A stretch of 64,000 nucleotides of DNA from assembly GCF_039529835.1 (NCBI RefSeq), contig NZ_CP154262.1:2418001-2482000 (forward strand). The letters run 5' to 3'. Positions 17,855 through 27,657 of this stretch are shown piece by piece. This stretch comes from Arthrobacter sp. TMP15. GTDB taxonomy: Bacteria; Actinomycetota; Actinomycetes; Actinomycetales; Micrococcaceae. Position numbers and translations under genes: made by a program. The notes under the pieces are model-generated. The model saw only the letters and a list, made by a program, of their open reading frames with translations. It did not search any database and was not told the origin of the DNA. The stretch's first letter is position 1; each line of letters begins with the position of its first letter.

Positions 17855-18607
17855 ATGATCATCACAACAGAGCAAAAACAACGTACGCTAGCGGTTCAGG
17901 CCCGCGGATTGCGTAAAAGCTACGGCAAAGGCGAGACAGAGGTGACCGCGCTGAAGAACGTGGATCTGGATTTCCCCGCCGGCCAGTTCACCGCGATCAT
18001 GGGCCCCTCAGGCTCCGGAAAATCAACACTGATGCACTGTTTGGCTGGCCTGGACTCAGTCTCTTCAGGCACCATCCATCTAGGCGACACCGAGCTAACC
18101 GCACTGAACGACAAGGCTTTAACACAACTGCGCCGGGACCGGATTGGCTTCGTCTTCCAAGCCTTCAATCTAGTCCCGACCCTGACCGCAGAAGCCAACA
18201 TCACTTTACCGGTGGCCCTGGCAGGCAGCACAGTGGACAAGGAATGGTTCACCTTCATCACCACCACGCTGGGTTTAACCGACAGGCTCAAACACAAGCC
18301 GCACGAGCTTTCCGGAGGCCAGCAACAACGTGTTGCCGTTGCCCGAGCTCTACTCACCCGCCCCGATGTCATTTTCGGCGATGAGCCCACCGGAAACCTA
18401 GATTCGCGCTCCGGCGCCGAAGTCCTGGGCATGTTGCGCCGCTCATCCCGGGAGATGGGTCAGAGCATTATTATGGTCACCCACGATCCGGTGGCAGCCT
18501 CTTATGCTGACCGCGTGGTTCTGATGAACGACGGCGAACTGGTGGGCCAGTTGGAGAATCCCACCGCCGAGTCGGTGCTGGCTTCGCTGGCTTCCTTGGG
18601 GGCATAA
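17855..18607 (+). CDS. ABC transporter ATP-binding protein, MacB/LolD type
   Basis: 250 residues. Walker A GPSGSGKST (about 50-58), Q loop FVFQAFNLVPTLTAEANI, signature LSGGQQQRVAVARAL, Walker B VIFGDEPTGNLDS, His switch in MVTHDP. The QAFNLVPTLTA segment is characteristic of the MacB/LolD/FtsE group that works with FtsX-fold permeases. The permease begins 3 bp after this stop. Likely exports or senses a peptide or lipid at the membrane; mechanotransmission rather than simple transport is known for the family. Confidence 0.94.
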   Translation: MIITTEQKQRTLAVQARGLRKSYGKGETEVTALKNVDLDFPAGQFTAIMGPSGSGKSTLMHCLAGLDSVSSGTIHLGDTELTALNDKALTQLRRDRIGFVFQAFNLVPTLTAEANITLPVALAGSTVDKEWFTFITTTLGLTDRLKHKPHELSGGQQQRVAVARALLTRPDVIFGDEPTGNLDSRSGAEVLGMLRRSSREMGQSIIMVTHDPVAASYADRVVLMNDGELVGQLENPTAESVLASLASLGA

Positions 18608-18610
18608 GTC

Positions 18611-21124
18611 GTGTTGCACGTTTCCCTGAGCCAACTTAAAACTCATTCGCGGCGGTTTATCGCCATTACTTTGGCCGTGCTCCTAGCGGTCGCATTTCTT
18701 TCGGCAACACTGATGGTCAATGCCTCCACAAAGGCATCCTTGAAGGCCAGCATCGGCCAGGAATATGCATCAGCCGATTTGCTCATCTCCCCCACAAACG
18801 AGCAACTGTTGACGGCGAGTTCGGCTGAAATGGTTGCCTCATCTTCACTGGTGGCTCAGTCCTACCCCCTGATTTCGGTGTATGCCCAGTCTGATCTAGG
18901 CAACACTTCCCTTGGCGCGTCCTTCCGGAATATGCCGGACAACTCAGCCTTGGAGCCTCTCGCGTTGCTTTCGGGAGCATGGCCCTCCAGTAAGAACGAG
19001 GTGGTGGTGGATGCGCAAACCGCCAAGCGCAATTCCCTCACGATAGGTAGCAAAGTAACTGTGAAAGGTGAGGCCGTATCCGGCAGTAATACTGCCTCCG
19101 CAGATGCCACCGGTGGCGCTGCTGCAACCAGTCTGCAGGCAAGCATCACCGGCATCATGGCCTCCTCCACAAACCCCATGTTGCAGGGCTCCGCGCAATT
19201 TGTAGGCACACTGGCCGCTGTGCGCACCATTGCGCCCGGCGACGCTAACTTTGACAGCATCGCTATGAAGCTAAAACCCGGTGTCACCGTGGATGAGGCC
19301 AAATCGGCGCTCTCCACCAGTCTGGACCGTCCTGCAACAACAATCCTGACAGCGGATGAAAAGACCACTGAAATGGTGGCCATGTTCACAGGGGGTCAGG
19401 ACCAACTGACCATCATCTTGTTGGCATTCGCCGCCGTTGCCTTGCTAGTTTCGGCATTGGTGGTCTCCAATACGTTCTCCGTGCTGGTTGCTCAGAGGAC
19501 TCGGGAGTTGGCACTGTTGCGCTGTATTGGAGCCAGCCGGAAACAGATTCGCAACTCCGTCATAGTTGAAGCACTCATTGTGGGCTTCGTGGCCTCGATA
19601 CTGGGTGTTCTTACAGCGGCGGGTATCATGGCCTTGATCTTGGCGCTGCTGGCCAACAACCCTGACTTCACCTTTGCCACTTTGGCGGTACCGCCGTCGG
19701 CCATCATTGCCGGGCTTGTGGTAGGAACCTCGCTCACGGTACTGTCCGCTCTAGTTCCCGCCCGAGCTGCAACAGCTGTGGCACCTCTGGCTGCGTTGCG
19801 GCCCGTTGATGACGCCTCACTGCAGAATGCTGGCGGCCGCGCACGTCTAATAATCGGGATTGTGCTCACGCTGCTCGGCGGCGTGGGGCTGGTTGTTGGC
19901 GGCCTGAGCGCAAACCTACTCTTGGCGTTGCCCGCCGGAGCTGCCTCCTTCATAGGCATCCTGATGATGGCCACTCTCATTGTGCCCCAGCTGGTCTCAC
20001 TAGCTGGGATACTGGCTCGTCCCGCCGGGGTCCCGGGGCGAATGGCCGCCGCCAACGCGGTGCGGAATCCGCGTAGGACCACGGCAACGGCCTCAGCCCT
20101 CCTCATTGGAGTGACTCTTGTAACCATGATGATGACTGGCGCAGCAACAGCCAGACACGCCTTTGATACCGAGCTTGACGGCAGTTATCCGGTAGATATC
20201 ACCGCCCAGAGCTATCCCGGGGCAACCCCGATTTCGCCGGCCGATATCGCAGCAGCAGCGGCACTCCCAGGCGTCAAGCATATTGCCAAACTGGAGCTGG
20301 TTGGTTCCATAGTGGTCGGGGATACGCAGCTGCCTGCCTACGCAATATCAGAGTCCGATGCGCTGGCTTTACTGGCGAATCCCGCCAACCGTCCCGGCCC
20401 TACATCAGCAGTACTGCCCAAGAGTTTCCAAAGCACCTCGGTCAGTCTGGCCGCCGGAACTCAAACAACCACTCTGAGCGCAACCCCGGCCACAACCGAT
20501 GGCTCAAATGCTCTGGTTTCCTTGGCGAGCTTCCCTGCGCTGGATGCCGGCGACCCGCTGCACAGCCAAGAAATTGCTCCCCTATGGATTTCCGTTGACG
20601 AGTCACTAGATGCTAGCGCCCTAACGGATCTGCGCACATCTCTGGCCAGTGCGTTGCATATTGACGATTACCAGGTCAGCGGTGCCGTTCTGGAGAAGGC
20701 CATGTTCAACCAGATCATCGATATGTTGCTGCTTGTGGTTACAGGGCTGCTGGCCGTGGCCGTGTTCATTGCGCTGATCGGCGTGGCGAACACGCTGTCA
20801 TTGTCCGTGTTGGAACGGACCCGGGAAAATTCCTTACTGCGGGCCTTGGGTCTCACACGAGGTCAGCTGCGAGGCATGTTGGCGCTGGAAGCGGTCCTGA
20901 TTGCCGGAGTTGCCGCGCTCATAGGCTCCTTCATGGGCGTCATCTACGGTTGGGCTGGCGCGCAATCGGCCCTAGGCAACTTTGCCGACGTCCCAGTCAT
21001 GGTCCCTTGGGGTCAAATCTTGCTGGTGGTGCTCGTAGCTGGCGTTGCCGGTCTCCTGGCCTCAGTAGTGCCGGCTCACCGCGCTGCGAAGCTCTCACCT
21101 GTTGAGGGAATGGCCATGGACTGA
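18611..21124 (+). CDS. ABC transporter permease with two FtsX domains
   Basis: 837 residues, GTG start. One N-terminal helix (about residues 16-36), a large extracellular segment (37-255), then a helix triplet beginning QLTIILLAFAAVALLVSALV with the FtsX motif RTRELALLRCIGASRKQIR; two to three central helices; a second extracellular domain (about 505-690); and a C-terminal triplet containing RTRENSLLRALGLTRGQLRG. This duplicated layout is that of single-polypeptide FtsX-like permeases of Gram-positive bacteria, used for antimicrobial-peptide resistance or lipoprotein handling. Partner of the ATPase just upstream. Confidence 0.92.
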   Translation: MLHVSLSQLKTHSRRFIAITLAVLLAVAFLSATLMVNASTKASLKASIGQEYASADLLISPTNEQLLTASSAEMVASSSLVAQSYPLISVYAQSDLGNTSLGASFRNMPDNSALEPLALLSGAWPSSKNEVVVDAQTAKRNSLTIGSKVTVKGEAVSGSNTASADATGGAAATSLQASITGIMASSTNPMLQGSAQFVGTLAAVRTIAPGDANFDSIAMKLKPGVTVDEAKSALSTSLDRPATTILTADEKTTEMVAMFTGGQDQLTIILLAFAAVALLVSALVVSNTFSVLVAQRTRELALLRCIGASRKQIRNSVIVEALIVGFVASILGVLTAAGIMALILALLANNPDFTFATLAVPPSAIIAGLVVGTSLTVLSALVPARAATAVAPLAALRPVDDASLQNAGGRARLIIGIVLTLLGGVGLVVGGLSANLLLALPAGAASFIGILMMATLIVPQLVSLAGILARPAGVPGRMAAANAVRNPRRTTATASALLIGVTLVTMMMTGAATARHAFDTELDGSYPVDITAQSYPGATPISPADIAAAAALPGVKHIAKLELVGSIVVGDTQLPAYAISESDALALLANPANRPGPTSAVLPKSFQSTSVSLAAGTQTTTLSATPATTDGSNALVSLASFPALDAGDPLHSQEIAPLWISVDESLDASALTDLRTSLASALHIDDYQVSGAVLEKAMFNQIIDMLLLVVTGLLAVAVFIALIGVANTLSLSVLERTRENSLLRALGLTRGQLRGMLALEAVLIAGVAALIGSFMGVIYGWAGAQSALGNFADVPVMVPWGQILLVVLVAGVAGLLASVVPAHRAAKLSPVEGMAMD

Positions 21125-21140
21125 GCGGCTCCTGCAGCGC

Positions 21141-21206
21141 TAAAGCCGCCGGTTGCGGATAAAGCCACTCGGCGCCGGGTGGCTTTATCCGCAACCGGCG
21201 GCTTTA
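21141..21206. repeat. 66-bp perfect palindrome (28-bp arms), first of a matched pair
   Basis: Arms at 21141-21168 and 21179-21206 are exact reverse complements around a 10-base centre. The inner sequence AAAGCCGCCGGTTGCGGATA recurs in the palindrome at 22318-22383. It follows the permease stop and ends in TTTA on the plus strand, so it can act as a terminator for either direction, but the identity of the two copies suggests a repeat family. Confidence 0.9.
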
Positions 21207-21221
21207 CCCAATGGGTCGAGG

Positions 21222-21247
21222 TTGTGCACAGCCGGGAGTTATCCACA
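21222..21247 (+). promoter_or_regulatory. Two DnaA-box-like sequences upstream of the AbiEi-like gene
   Basis: TTGTGCACA at 21222-21230 and TTATCCACA at 21239-21247 both fit the consensus TT[AG]TNCACA; the second is the strict E. coli box. They are in the same orientation, 17 bp apart start to start, 53-78 bp before the downstream start codon. A replication or DnaA-linked role is possible but unproven; no origin genes are near. Confidence 0.5.
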
Positions 21248-21299
21248 ATTGCAACCGTGCCTCTTTCACTCTCGCTCTCCGGGTGGAACGCTCGGATGT

Positions 21300-22304
21300 A
21301 TGAACTTGCCACGCCTGATCCGTCCGGCCGATCTTGAAAAGGTGGGACAAGACCGCCGCGCACTTGTCACGCTTACCAATAAAGGTGAGCTGACACGCCT
21401 ACGGCGTGGCATCTATATGAAATCTACCGAGTGGACTGAACTCAATCTGCCACAAAAATACGGCATGAAGACGCTCGCTTACCAACAACAAACACTGCGA
21501 CAGCCCGTTTTTACGCATGCCACCGCTGGGCTCCTATGGGGTCTTTGGCTAGTGCGAACACCCCAGAAGCTGCACGTCATGACGGATGTTATGACCAGCG
21601 GCCGGTCCAAGAACGGGGTGGTCCGTCACCGCGGTTCGATGACTGAAGGGATGCTGCGCTGTGGCCCGTTCTTACTAACAGACAAAATTACAACCGTCAT
21701 GCAACTGATTCTGTCACTTGATTTTCCCTCCGCGGTGGCCATCTGCGACTCAAGTTTGCGCATCCCAAACCGCAACTACATGCTCAATCACTTCACTCCC
21801 GCAGGTTCGGAGTCGGACTTCACCGAGCCAACATGGCAGAGCACAGACCCACAAGGTCCGCCATTACAGCTTGCGGACCTTGTGAACTCAGCAGAGCTCC
21901 TACCCACCAAGGCCGCGCAGCGACGAGCCCTTGCCATCATCAACTTCAGCTCCTCCCTCTCAGGATCGGCCGGCGAGTCGATCAGCCGTGCAAAAATGCA
22001 CCAATGGGGATTCCCCGCGCCCGTACTGCAAAAACATTTCACACTACGTGATGGCAGCAACGCGTTTGTGGACTTCTGGTTCGAGGAGCAGAAAATAGTG
22101 GGTGAATTTGATGGCAAGGGCAAGTACCTGCGCGGTGATTGGGGAGGTGGGCTCAGCATTCAACAACGCGTGTTGAAGGAAAAGCAACGTGAGAACCAGA
22201 TCCGTGCCCAAGGAAATGGTTTCGTGCGCTGGGATTGGAAGGAAATGATGAACAGGGAACGGTTCATCTACCTTTTACGCGAAGCGGGACTGCGTCAAAA
22301 ATAG
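21300..22304 (+). CDS. AbiEi-like winged-helix protein with a DUF559/Vsr-like C-terminal domain
   Basis: 334 residues from ATG 21300 (MNLPRLIRPADLEKVGQDRR); a longer reading would start inside the upstream palindrome and is rejected. The N-terminal TLTNKGELTRLRRGIYMKS is the winged-helix of the AbiEi antitoxin/DUF4095-like family. The C-terminal part FVDFWFEEQKIVGEFDGKGKY and EKQRENQIRAQGNGFVRWDW resembles the DUF559/Vsr endonuclease fold (D, E-x-D, and Q/R positions). Such proteins are frequent and mostly uncharacterised in Micrococcaceae. No AbiEii-type toxin neighbour is present, so a toxin-antitoxin role is not supported. Bounded by two matching palindromes. Confidence 0.75.
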   Translation: MNLPRLIRPADLEKVGQDRRALVTLTNKGELTRLRRGIYMKSTEWTELNLPQKYGMKTLAYQQQTLRQPVFTHATAGLLWGLWLVRTPQKLHVMTDVMTSGRSKNGVVRHRGSMTEGMLRCGPFLLTDKITTVMQLILSLDFPSAVAICDSSLRIPNRNYMLNHFTPAGSESDFTEPTWQSTDPQGPPLQLADLVNSAELLPTKAAQRRALAIINFSSSLSGSAGESISRAKMHQWGFPAPVLQKHFTLRDGSNAFVDFWFEEQKIVGEFDGKGKYLRGDWGGGLSIQQRVLKEKQRENQIRAQGNGFVRWDWKEMMNRERFIYLLREAGLRQK

Positions 22305-22317
22305 CGCCGCCCACCAC

Positions 22318-22383
22318 AAAAGCCGCCGGTTGCGGATAAAGCCACCGCGCGCGGGGTGGCTTTATCCGCAACCGGCGGCTTTT
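22318..22383. repeat. 66-bp palindrome (29-bp arms), second of a matched pair
   Basis: Arms 22318-22346 and 22355-22383 are exact reverse complements around 8 bases, with the same 27-bp arm core as the copy at 21141-21206; only the centre differs. It sits between the convergent AbiEi-like gene and metG and ends in TTTT on both strands, so it is suited as a bidirectional terminator. Confidence 0.9.
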
Positions 22384-22398
22384 AGGTAATAAGGAAGA

Positions 22399-23973
22399 CT
22401 ACGCCTCGGCCGGCTCCTCATACCGTGGGAAGATCGGCGTCGGAGCGGGCAGCACGGTTCCGGCCACCAAGGGAGTGGAAATGGCCGTGAACTGGCGAAG
22501 CGTATCCTCTGCTTCGGTGCCCTGGCCCAAAATTGTCAGCAGCTTACCGGCCGCGTCAGGCATCACGGGCTGGATGAGGATCGAAACAATGCGCAGGATC
22601 TCCAATGTCACGTACAAAACTGTTTCCATCCGCGCCACATCAGTCTTGCGCAGCACCCATGGGGCCTGCTCGGCGAAGTAAGCGTTGGTGTCGCCCAAAA
22701 CAAGCCAGATCTTCTCCAACGAGCCATGGAAATCCTGCACCTCATAAGCGTTGCGTGAGTGCTCAAGCAGCCCATGTACAGCAGCCAAAATCTCCTCGTC
22801 GGCAGAGGTGAATGCACCAGGGGCAGGCACGGTACCTGAGCAGTTCTTCGCCACCATGGACAGTGAACGTTGGGCTAGGTTGCCCAGGTTATTAGCCAGG
22901 TCAGCGTTCATACGACCCACCACAGCGTCATGGTTGTAGGAGCCGTCGGCCCCGAAGTGAACTTCACGCAGCAAGAAGAAGCGCACCTGGTCCAACCCGT
23001 ATTGGGCAACCCAGTCGGCAGGAGCCACCACGTTACCCAGCGATTTGGACATCTTCACGCCATTGTTGTGCAGGAAACCGTGGATCATTACGCGCTTGGG
23101 CAATTCAAGTCCGGCGGACATCAAAAATGCCGGCCAGTACACGGCATGGAACCGGGAGATATCCTTGCCGATGACGTGAACATCTGCCGGCCAGTAATTT
23201 TTGAAAGCCTCTGAGTCCACATCAGGGTAGCCCACACCTGTTAAGTAGTTGGTCAGCGCATCAACCCAGACATACATGACGTGTTTGTCGTTGCCAGGAA
23301 CCGGCACTCCCCAGTCGAATGTGGTCCGGCTAACCGAGAGGTCTTCTAGCCCTCCCTTGACGAAGCTGATGACCTCGTTGAAGCGCGTTCGGGGGGCACC
23401 AAATTCGGGTACAGAGTCGTATAGTGCCAGCAGTTTGTCTTGGTAATTGGAGAGTCGGAAAAAGTAGCTTTCCTCCTCGGTCCAGGTCAGTACAGTATCG
23501 GTGACCTTGGAGTAGCGGTTTCCGTCCTCGCGCAGTTCCGTCTCATCTTCGCCGTAGTAGGCCTCGTCACGAACCGAGTACCAGCCCTCGTACTTGCCTA
23601 AGTAAATATCCCCGGCCTCTTCCATCTTCTGCCAGATGGCCTGAGAGGCGGCATAATGATCGGCGTCGGTGGTGCGAATAAAACGGTCATAGCTAATGCC
23701 AAGGGCCGCATGGGTTTCCTTGAAAATTGTGACGTTGCGGTCAACGAGTTCTTTGGGCGTGAGGCCCTCTTTTTCAGCCGTCTGGGCAATCTTCATACCG
23801 TGCTCATCTGTGCCAGTCAGGAACATGACATCAAAACCGTCAAGGCGCTTGAACCGGGCCATGGCGTCGGTAGCAATGTATTCGTACGCGTGCCCAATGT
23901 GCGGAACGCCGTTGGGGTACGTGATGGCGGTTGTCAGGTAGTAAGGCGTCTTGGCCGAGTCAGTAGTTCTCAC
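22399..23973 (-). CDS. metG: Methionyl-tRNA synthetase
   Basis: 524 residues. Charges tRNA-Met (initiator and elongator). HIGH-type motif in [12 protein letters not shown] (about residues 19-30) and KMSKS in [12 protein letters not shown] (about 308); [10 protein letters not shown] between. No C-terminal EMAP/tRNA-binding extension, as usual for actinobacterial MetRS. GTG start with only a weak AGG nearby, so the exact start is less sure. Convergent with the AbiEi-like gene. Confidence 0.96.
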   Translation of the reverse strand: MRTTDSAKTPYYLTTAITYPNGVPHIGHAYEYIATDAMARFKRLDGFDVMFLTGTDEHGMKIAQTAEKEGLTPKELVDRNVTIFKETHAALGISYDRFIRTTDADHYAASQAIWQKMEEAGDIYLGKYEGWYSVRDEAYYGEDETELREDGNRYSKVTDTVLTWTEEESYFFRLSNYQDKLLALYDSVPEFGAPRTRFNEVISFVKGGLEDLSVSRTTFDWGVPVPGNDKHVMYVWVDALTNYLTGVGYPDVDSEAFKNYWPADVHVIGKDISRFHAVYWPAFLMSAGLELPKRVMIHGFLHNNGVKMSKSLGNVVAPADWVAQYGLDQVRFFLLREVHFGADGSYNHDAVVGRMNADLANNLGNLAQRSLSMVAKNCSGTVPAPGAFTSADEEILAAVHGLLEHSRNAYEVQDFHGSLEKIWLVLGDTNAYFAEQAPWVLRKTDVARMETVLYVTLEILRIVSILIQPVMPDAAGKLLTILGQGTEAEDTLRQFTAISTPLVAGTVLPAPTPIFPRYEEPAEA

Positions 23974-24047
23974 CCTATGAATTTACCGTGAAAATCCTTA
24001 AACGTAGATTCCTGGAACACCGCATGTCCACGCTTGGAAAGTGAACC

Positions 24048-24083
24048 ACGGCGCGGTCCCCACCAAAGTGGGGACCGCGCCGT
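24048..24083 (-). terminator. Hairpin terminator downstream of serA
   Basis: Sixteen-bp perfect arms (ACGGCGCGGTCCCCAC / GTGGGGACCGCGCCGT) around CAAA, 27 bp after the serA stop. No T-run follows on the serA strand, so it may be a strong stall hairpin rather than a classical intrinsic terminator. Confidence 0.65.
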
Positions 24084-24110
24084 TGTTGTACCTAGGAAGA
24101 GGTGTGGAGA

Positions 24111-25706
24111 TTAGTCTTCCAGGTCCACTTCGCGGGCCATGGTGGCACCGATCTCAACCTTGATGGCTTCCAACAGTGACTGCGGCACGGAGCTGTCAAC
24201 CGTGATCAGGGCCAGCGCCTGCCCTCCTTCTGTGTGGCGAGCAACCTGCATGCCGGCAATGTTGACCTGGTTTTCCCCCAGCAGGCGACCCAACGCGCCA
24301 ACAACGCCGGGACGGTCCGCGTAGGCGATCACCAAGAGGTGATCGCTCATCGGGATTTCAAGTTCATAGCCATTGACCGAAACGATCTTCTGAATCTGCT
24401 TCGGGCCCGTCAAAGTACCTGAAACGGAAATCTGCGAATCATCCGAGAGCGCCCCGCGGATAGTCAGCACGTTGCGGTAATCAGCAGACTCCAAGGTGGT
24501 GATCAGGTTGGTCTTGATGCCGCGCTGCTCGGCCAAAACCGGTGCGTTGACGTAGGAGACCTGCTCGGAAACAACATCCTTGAAGACACCCTTAAGTGCA
24601 GAGAGTTCAAGGGCTTTGACATCGTGGGCGGCAATTTCACCGGCAACTTCAACATCAATGGCGGTGACAGAAGCGTGGCACAGTGCAGTGAAGATCCGGC
24701 CCAGCTTCTCAATCAGCGGGATACCGGGGCGAACGTCGGGGGCAATGACGCCACCGGCCACGTTCACGGCGTCAGGAACCAGCTCGCCGGCAAGGGCCAG
24801 ACGTACTGATTTGGCAACGGAGACGCCAGCCTTTTCCTGTGCTTCATCCGTGGAGGCTCCGAGGTGGGGTGTGGCAATGACGTTATCCAGACCCAGGAAG
24901 TCAACGTCGGTGGCGGGTTCCTTGACGAATACGTCAATGCCAGCTCCGGCAATGTCACCGTTGCGCAAGGCGATGTTCAGGGCAGCTTCATCGATCAAAC
25001 CACCACGGGCCACGTTGATGACGTAGGCGGTTTTCTTCATCTTGGCGAATGCTTCGGTGCCAATCATGCCCAGTGTTTCTGGGGTGCGGGGCATGTGGAT
25101 GGTGATGAAGTCCGACTGCTCCAGCAGCTCGTCTAGGGACAGGAGCTGTACTCCCAGGCTGGCGGCGCGTGCTGAGGTGACGTAGGGATCGTAGGCAACG
25201 ATCTCCATGCCAAATGCCTTGGCGCGCTCGGTGATCAGGGCGCCGATACGGCCCAAACCAATGATACCGAGCTTCTTTTCCAGCAGTTCGGTTCCGGTGT
25301 ACTTGGAACGCTTCCACTCACCATTTTTCAGCGCGGTACTGGCGGCCGGAATGTGCCGGGCCAGGGAAAGAATGTGACCGATTGTCAGTTCGGCGGCAGA
25401 AACGATGTTCGATGTTGGTGCGTTGACCACCATGACCCCGGCCCGGGTTGCGGCCTTGATATCAACGTTATCCAGCCCCACACCCGCACGTGCAATGATC
25501 TTCAGTTTCTTCGCCGCGGCGATGGCCTCGGCGTCTACCTGCGTTGCGGAGCGAACCAGGATCGCATCAACGTCAACAATGGCGGAAAGCAAAGCGGAGC
25601 GATCTGCGCCGTCTGCATGTCGGATCTCAAAATCGGGCCCCAGGGCCTCGATCGTGGCGGGTGACAGTTCCTCAGCGAGGAGTACTACTGGCTTGGTGGC
25701 GCTCAC
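24111..25706 (-). CDS. serA: D-3-phosphoglycerate dehydrogenase, long type with ACT domain
   Basis: 531 residues, the type I layout of actinobacteria: catalytic/NAD domain (residues 1-315; GLGRIGALITERAKAFGMEI as the Rossmann loop, active-site His in VIATPHLGASTDEAQ), an intervening ASB domain (about 320-450), and a C-terminal ACT domain (LLVIAYADRPGVVGALGRLL) for serine feedback. First step of serine synthesis from 3-phosphoglycerate. GTG start with GAGG 8-10 nt upstream. Separate from ilvC by a 319-bp gap with its own hairpin, so probably an independent transcript. Confidence 0.96.
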   Translation of the reverse strand: MSATKPVVLLAEELSPATIEALGPDFEIRHADGADRSALLSAIVDVDAILVRSATQVDAEAIAAAKKLKIIARAGVGLDNVDIKAATRAGVMVVNAPTSNIVSAAELTIGHILSLARHIPAASTALKNGEWKRSKYTGTELLEKKLGIIGLGRIGALITERAKAFGMEIVAYDPYVTSARAASLGVQLLSLDELLEQSDFITIHMPRTPETLGMIGTEAFAKMKKTAYVINVARGGLIDEAALNIALRNGDIAGAGIDVFVKEPATDVDFLGLDNVIATPHLGASTDEAQEKAGVSVAKSVRLALAGELVPDAVNVAGGVIAPDVRPGIPLIEKLGRIFTALCHASVTAIDVEVAGEIAAHDVKALELSALKGVFKDVVSEQVSYVNAPVLAEQRGIKTNLITTLESADYRNVLTIRGALSDDSQISVSGTLTGPKQIQKIVSVNGYELEIPMSDHLLVIAYADRPGVVGALGRLLGENQVNIAGMQVARHTEGGQALALITVDSSVPQSLLEAIKVEIGATMAREVDLED

Positions 25707-25880
25707 CTGGTGACCTCTTTAGCTTTCGATTGTAATCTTGTGGAGATTCTTGGTGACTGGTTCTTGTCTTATTAATTCAACAACAAAAGACGGGCTTCAG
25801 TTTATGGGAGGCCGGTTTGATCAGACGTAACAATTGCAACAAAGTACGTCGCAAGCGATGTAGGTCACACAGCAAATTCA

Positions 25881-25920
25881 GCGTGCGCCGGGCGTGCGCC
25901 GAGCGTGCGCCCAGCGTGTG
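25881..25920. repeat. 11-bp tandem repeat upstream of serA
   Basis: GCGTGCGCC occurs at 25881, 25892 and 25903, followed by a partial GCGTGTG at 25914, giving an 11-bp period over four units, 175-215 bp before the serA start. The near-helical spacing would suit stacked protein binding, but chance or slippage is equally possible. Confidence 0.75.
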
Positions 25921-25957
25921 TTGACCTCCGCAAAGACTGTGTCTGCAGTGGCAAAGC

Positions 25958-26002
25958 ACGACGGCGTCCGCTGGACCAGGCAGGTCCGGCAGACGCCGTC
26001 GT
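25958..26002 (-). terminator. Hairpin downstream of ilvC
   Basis: Arms of about 20 nt (ACGACGGCGTCTGCCGGACC and its near-complement) around a 5-nt loop, 24 bp after the ilvC stop; one or two mismatches. No T-run on the ilvC strand. Likely ends the ilvBNC transcript. Confidence 0.65.
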
Positions 26003-26025
26003 CGAAGGTTGATAGATAAGCTGCG

Positions 26026-27655
<1,630 letters not shown>

Positions 27656-27657
27656 GT

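Larger units (their letters stand above)
25707..26025. other. Intergenic region between serA and ilvC
   Basis: 319 bp without a credible gene. It holds the ilvC hairpin (25958-26002), an 11-bp tandem repeat (25881-25920) and an A+T-rich stretch at 25765-25795 that should contain the serA promoter; no clear -35/-10 pair was picked. Confidence 0.6.

Noticed and set aside
21153-21299. Upstream extension of the AbiEi-like gene
   Set aside because: It would begin inside the palindrome and translate it; the ATG at 21300 starts the family-like N-terminus.
21300-22304. AbiE toxin-antitoxin pair
   Set aside because: Only the AbiEi-like winged helix is present; no nucleotidyltransferase toxin gene adjoins it.
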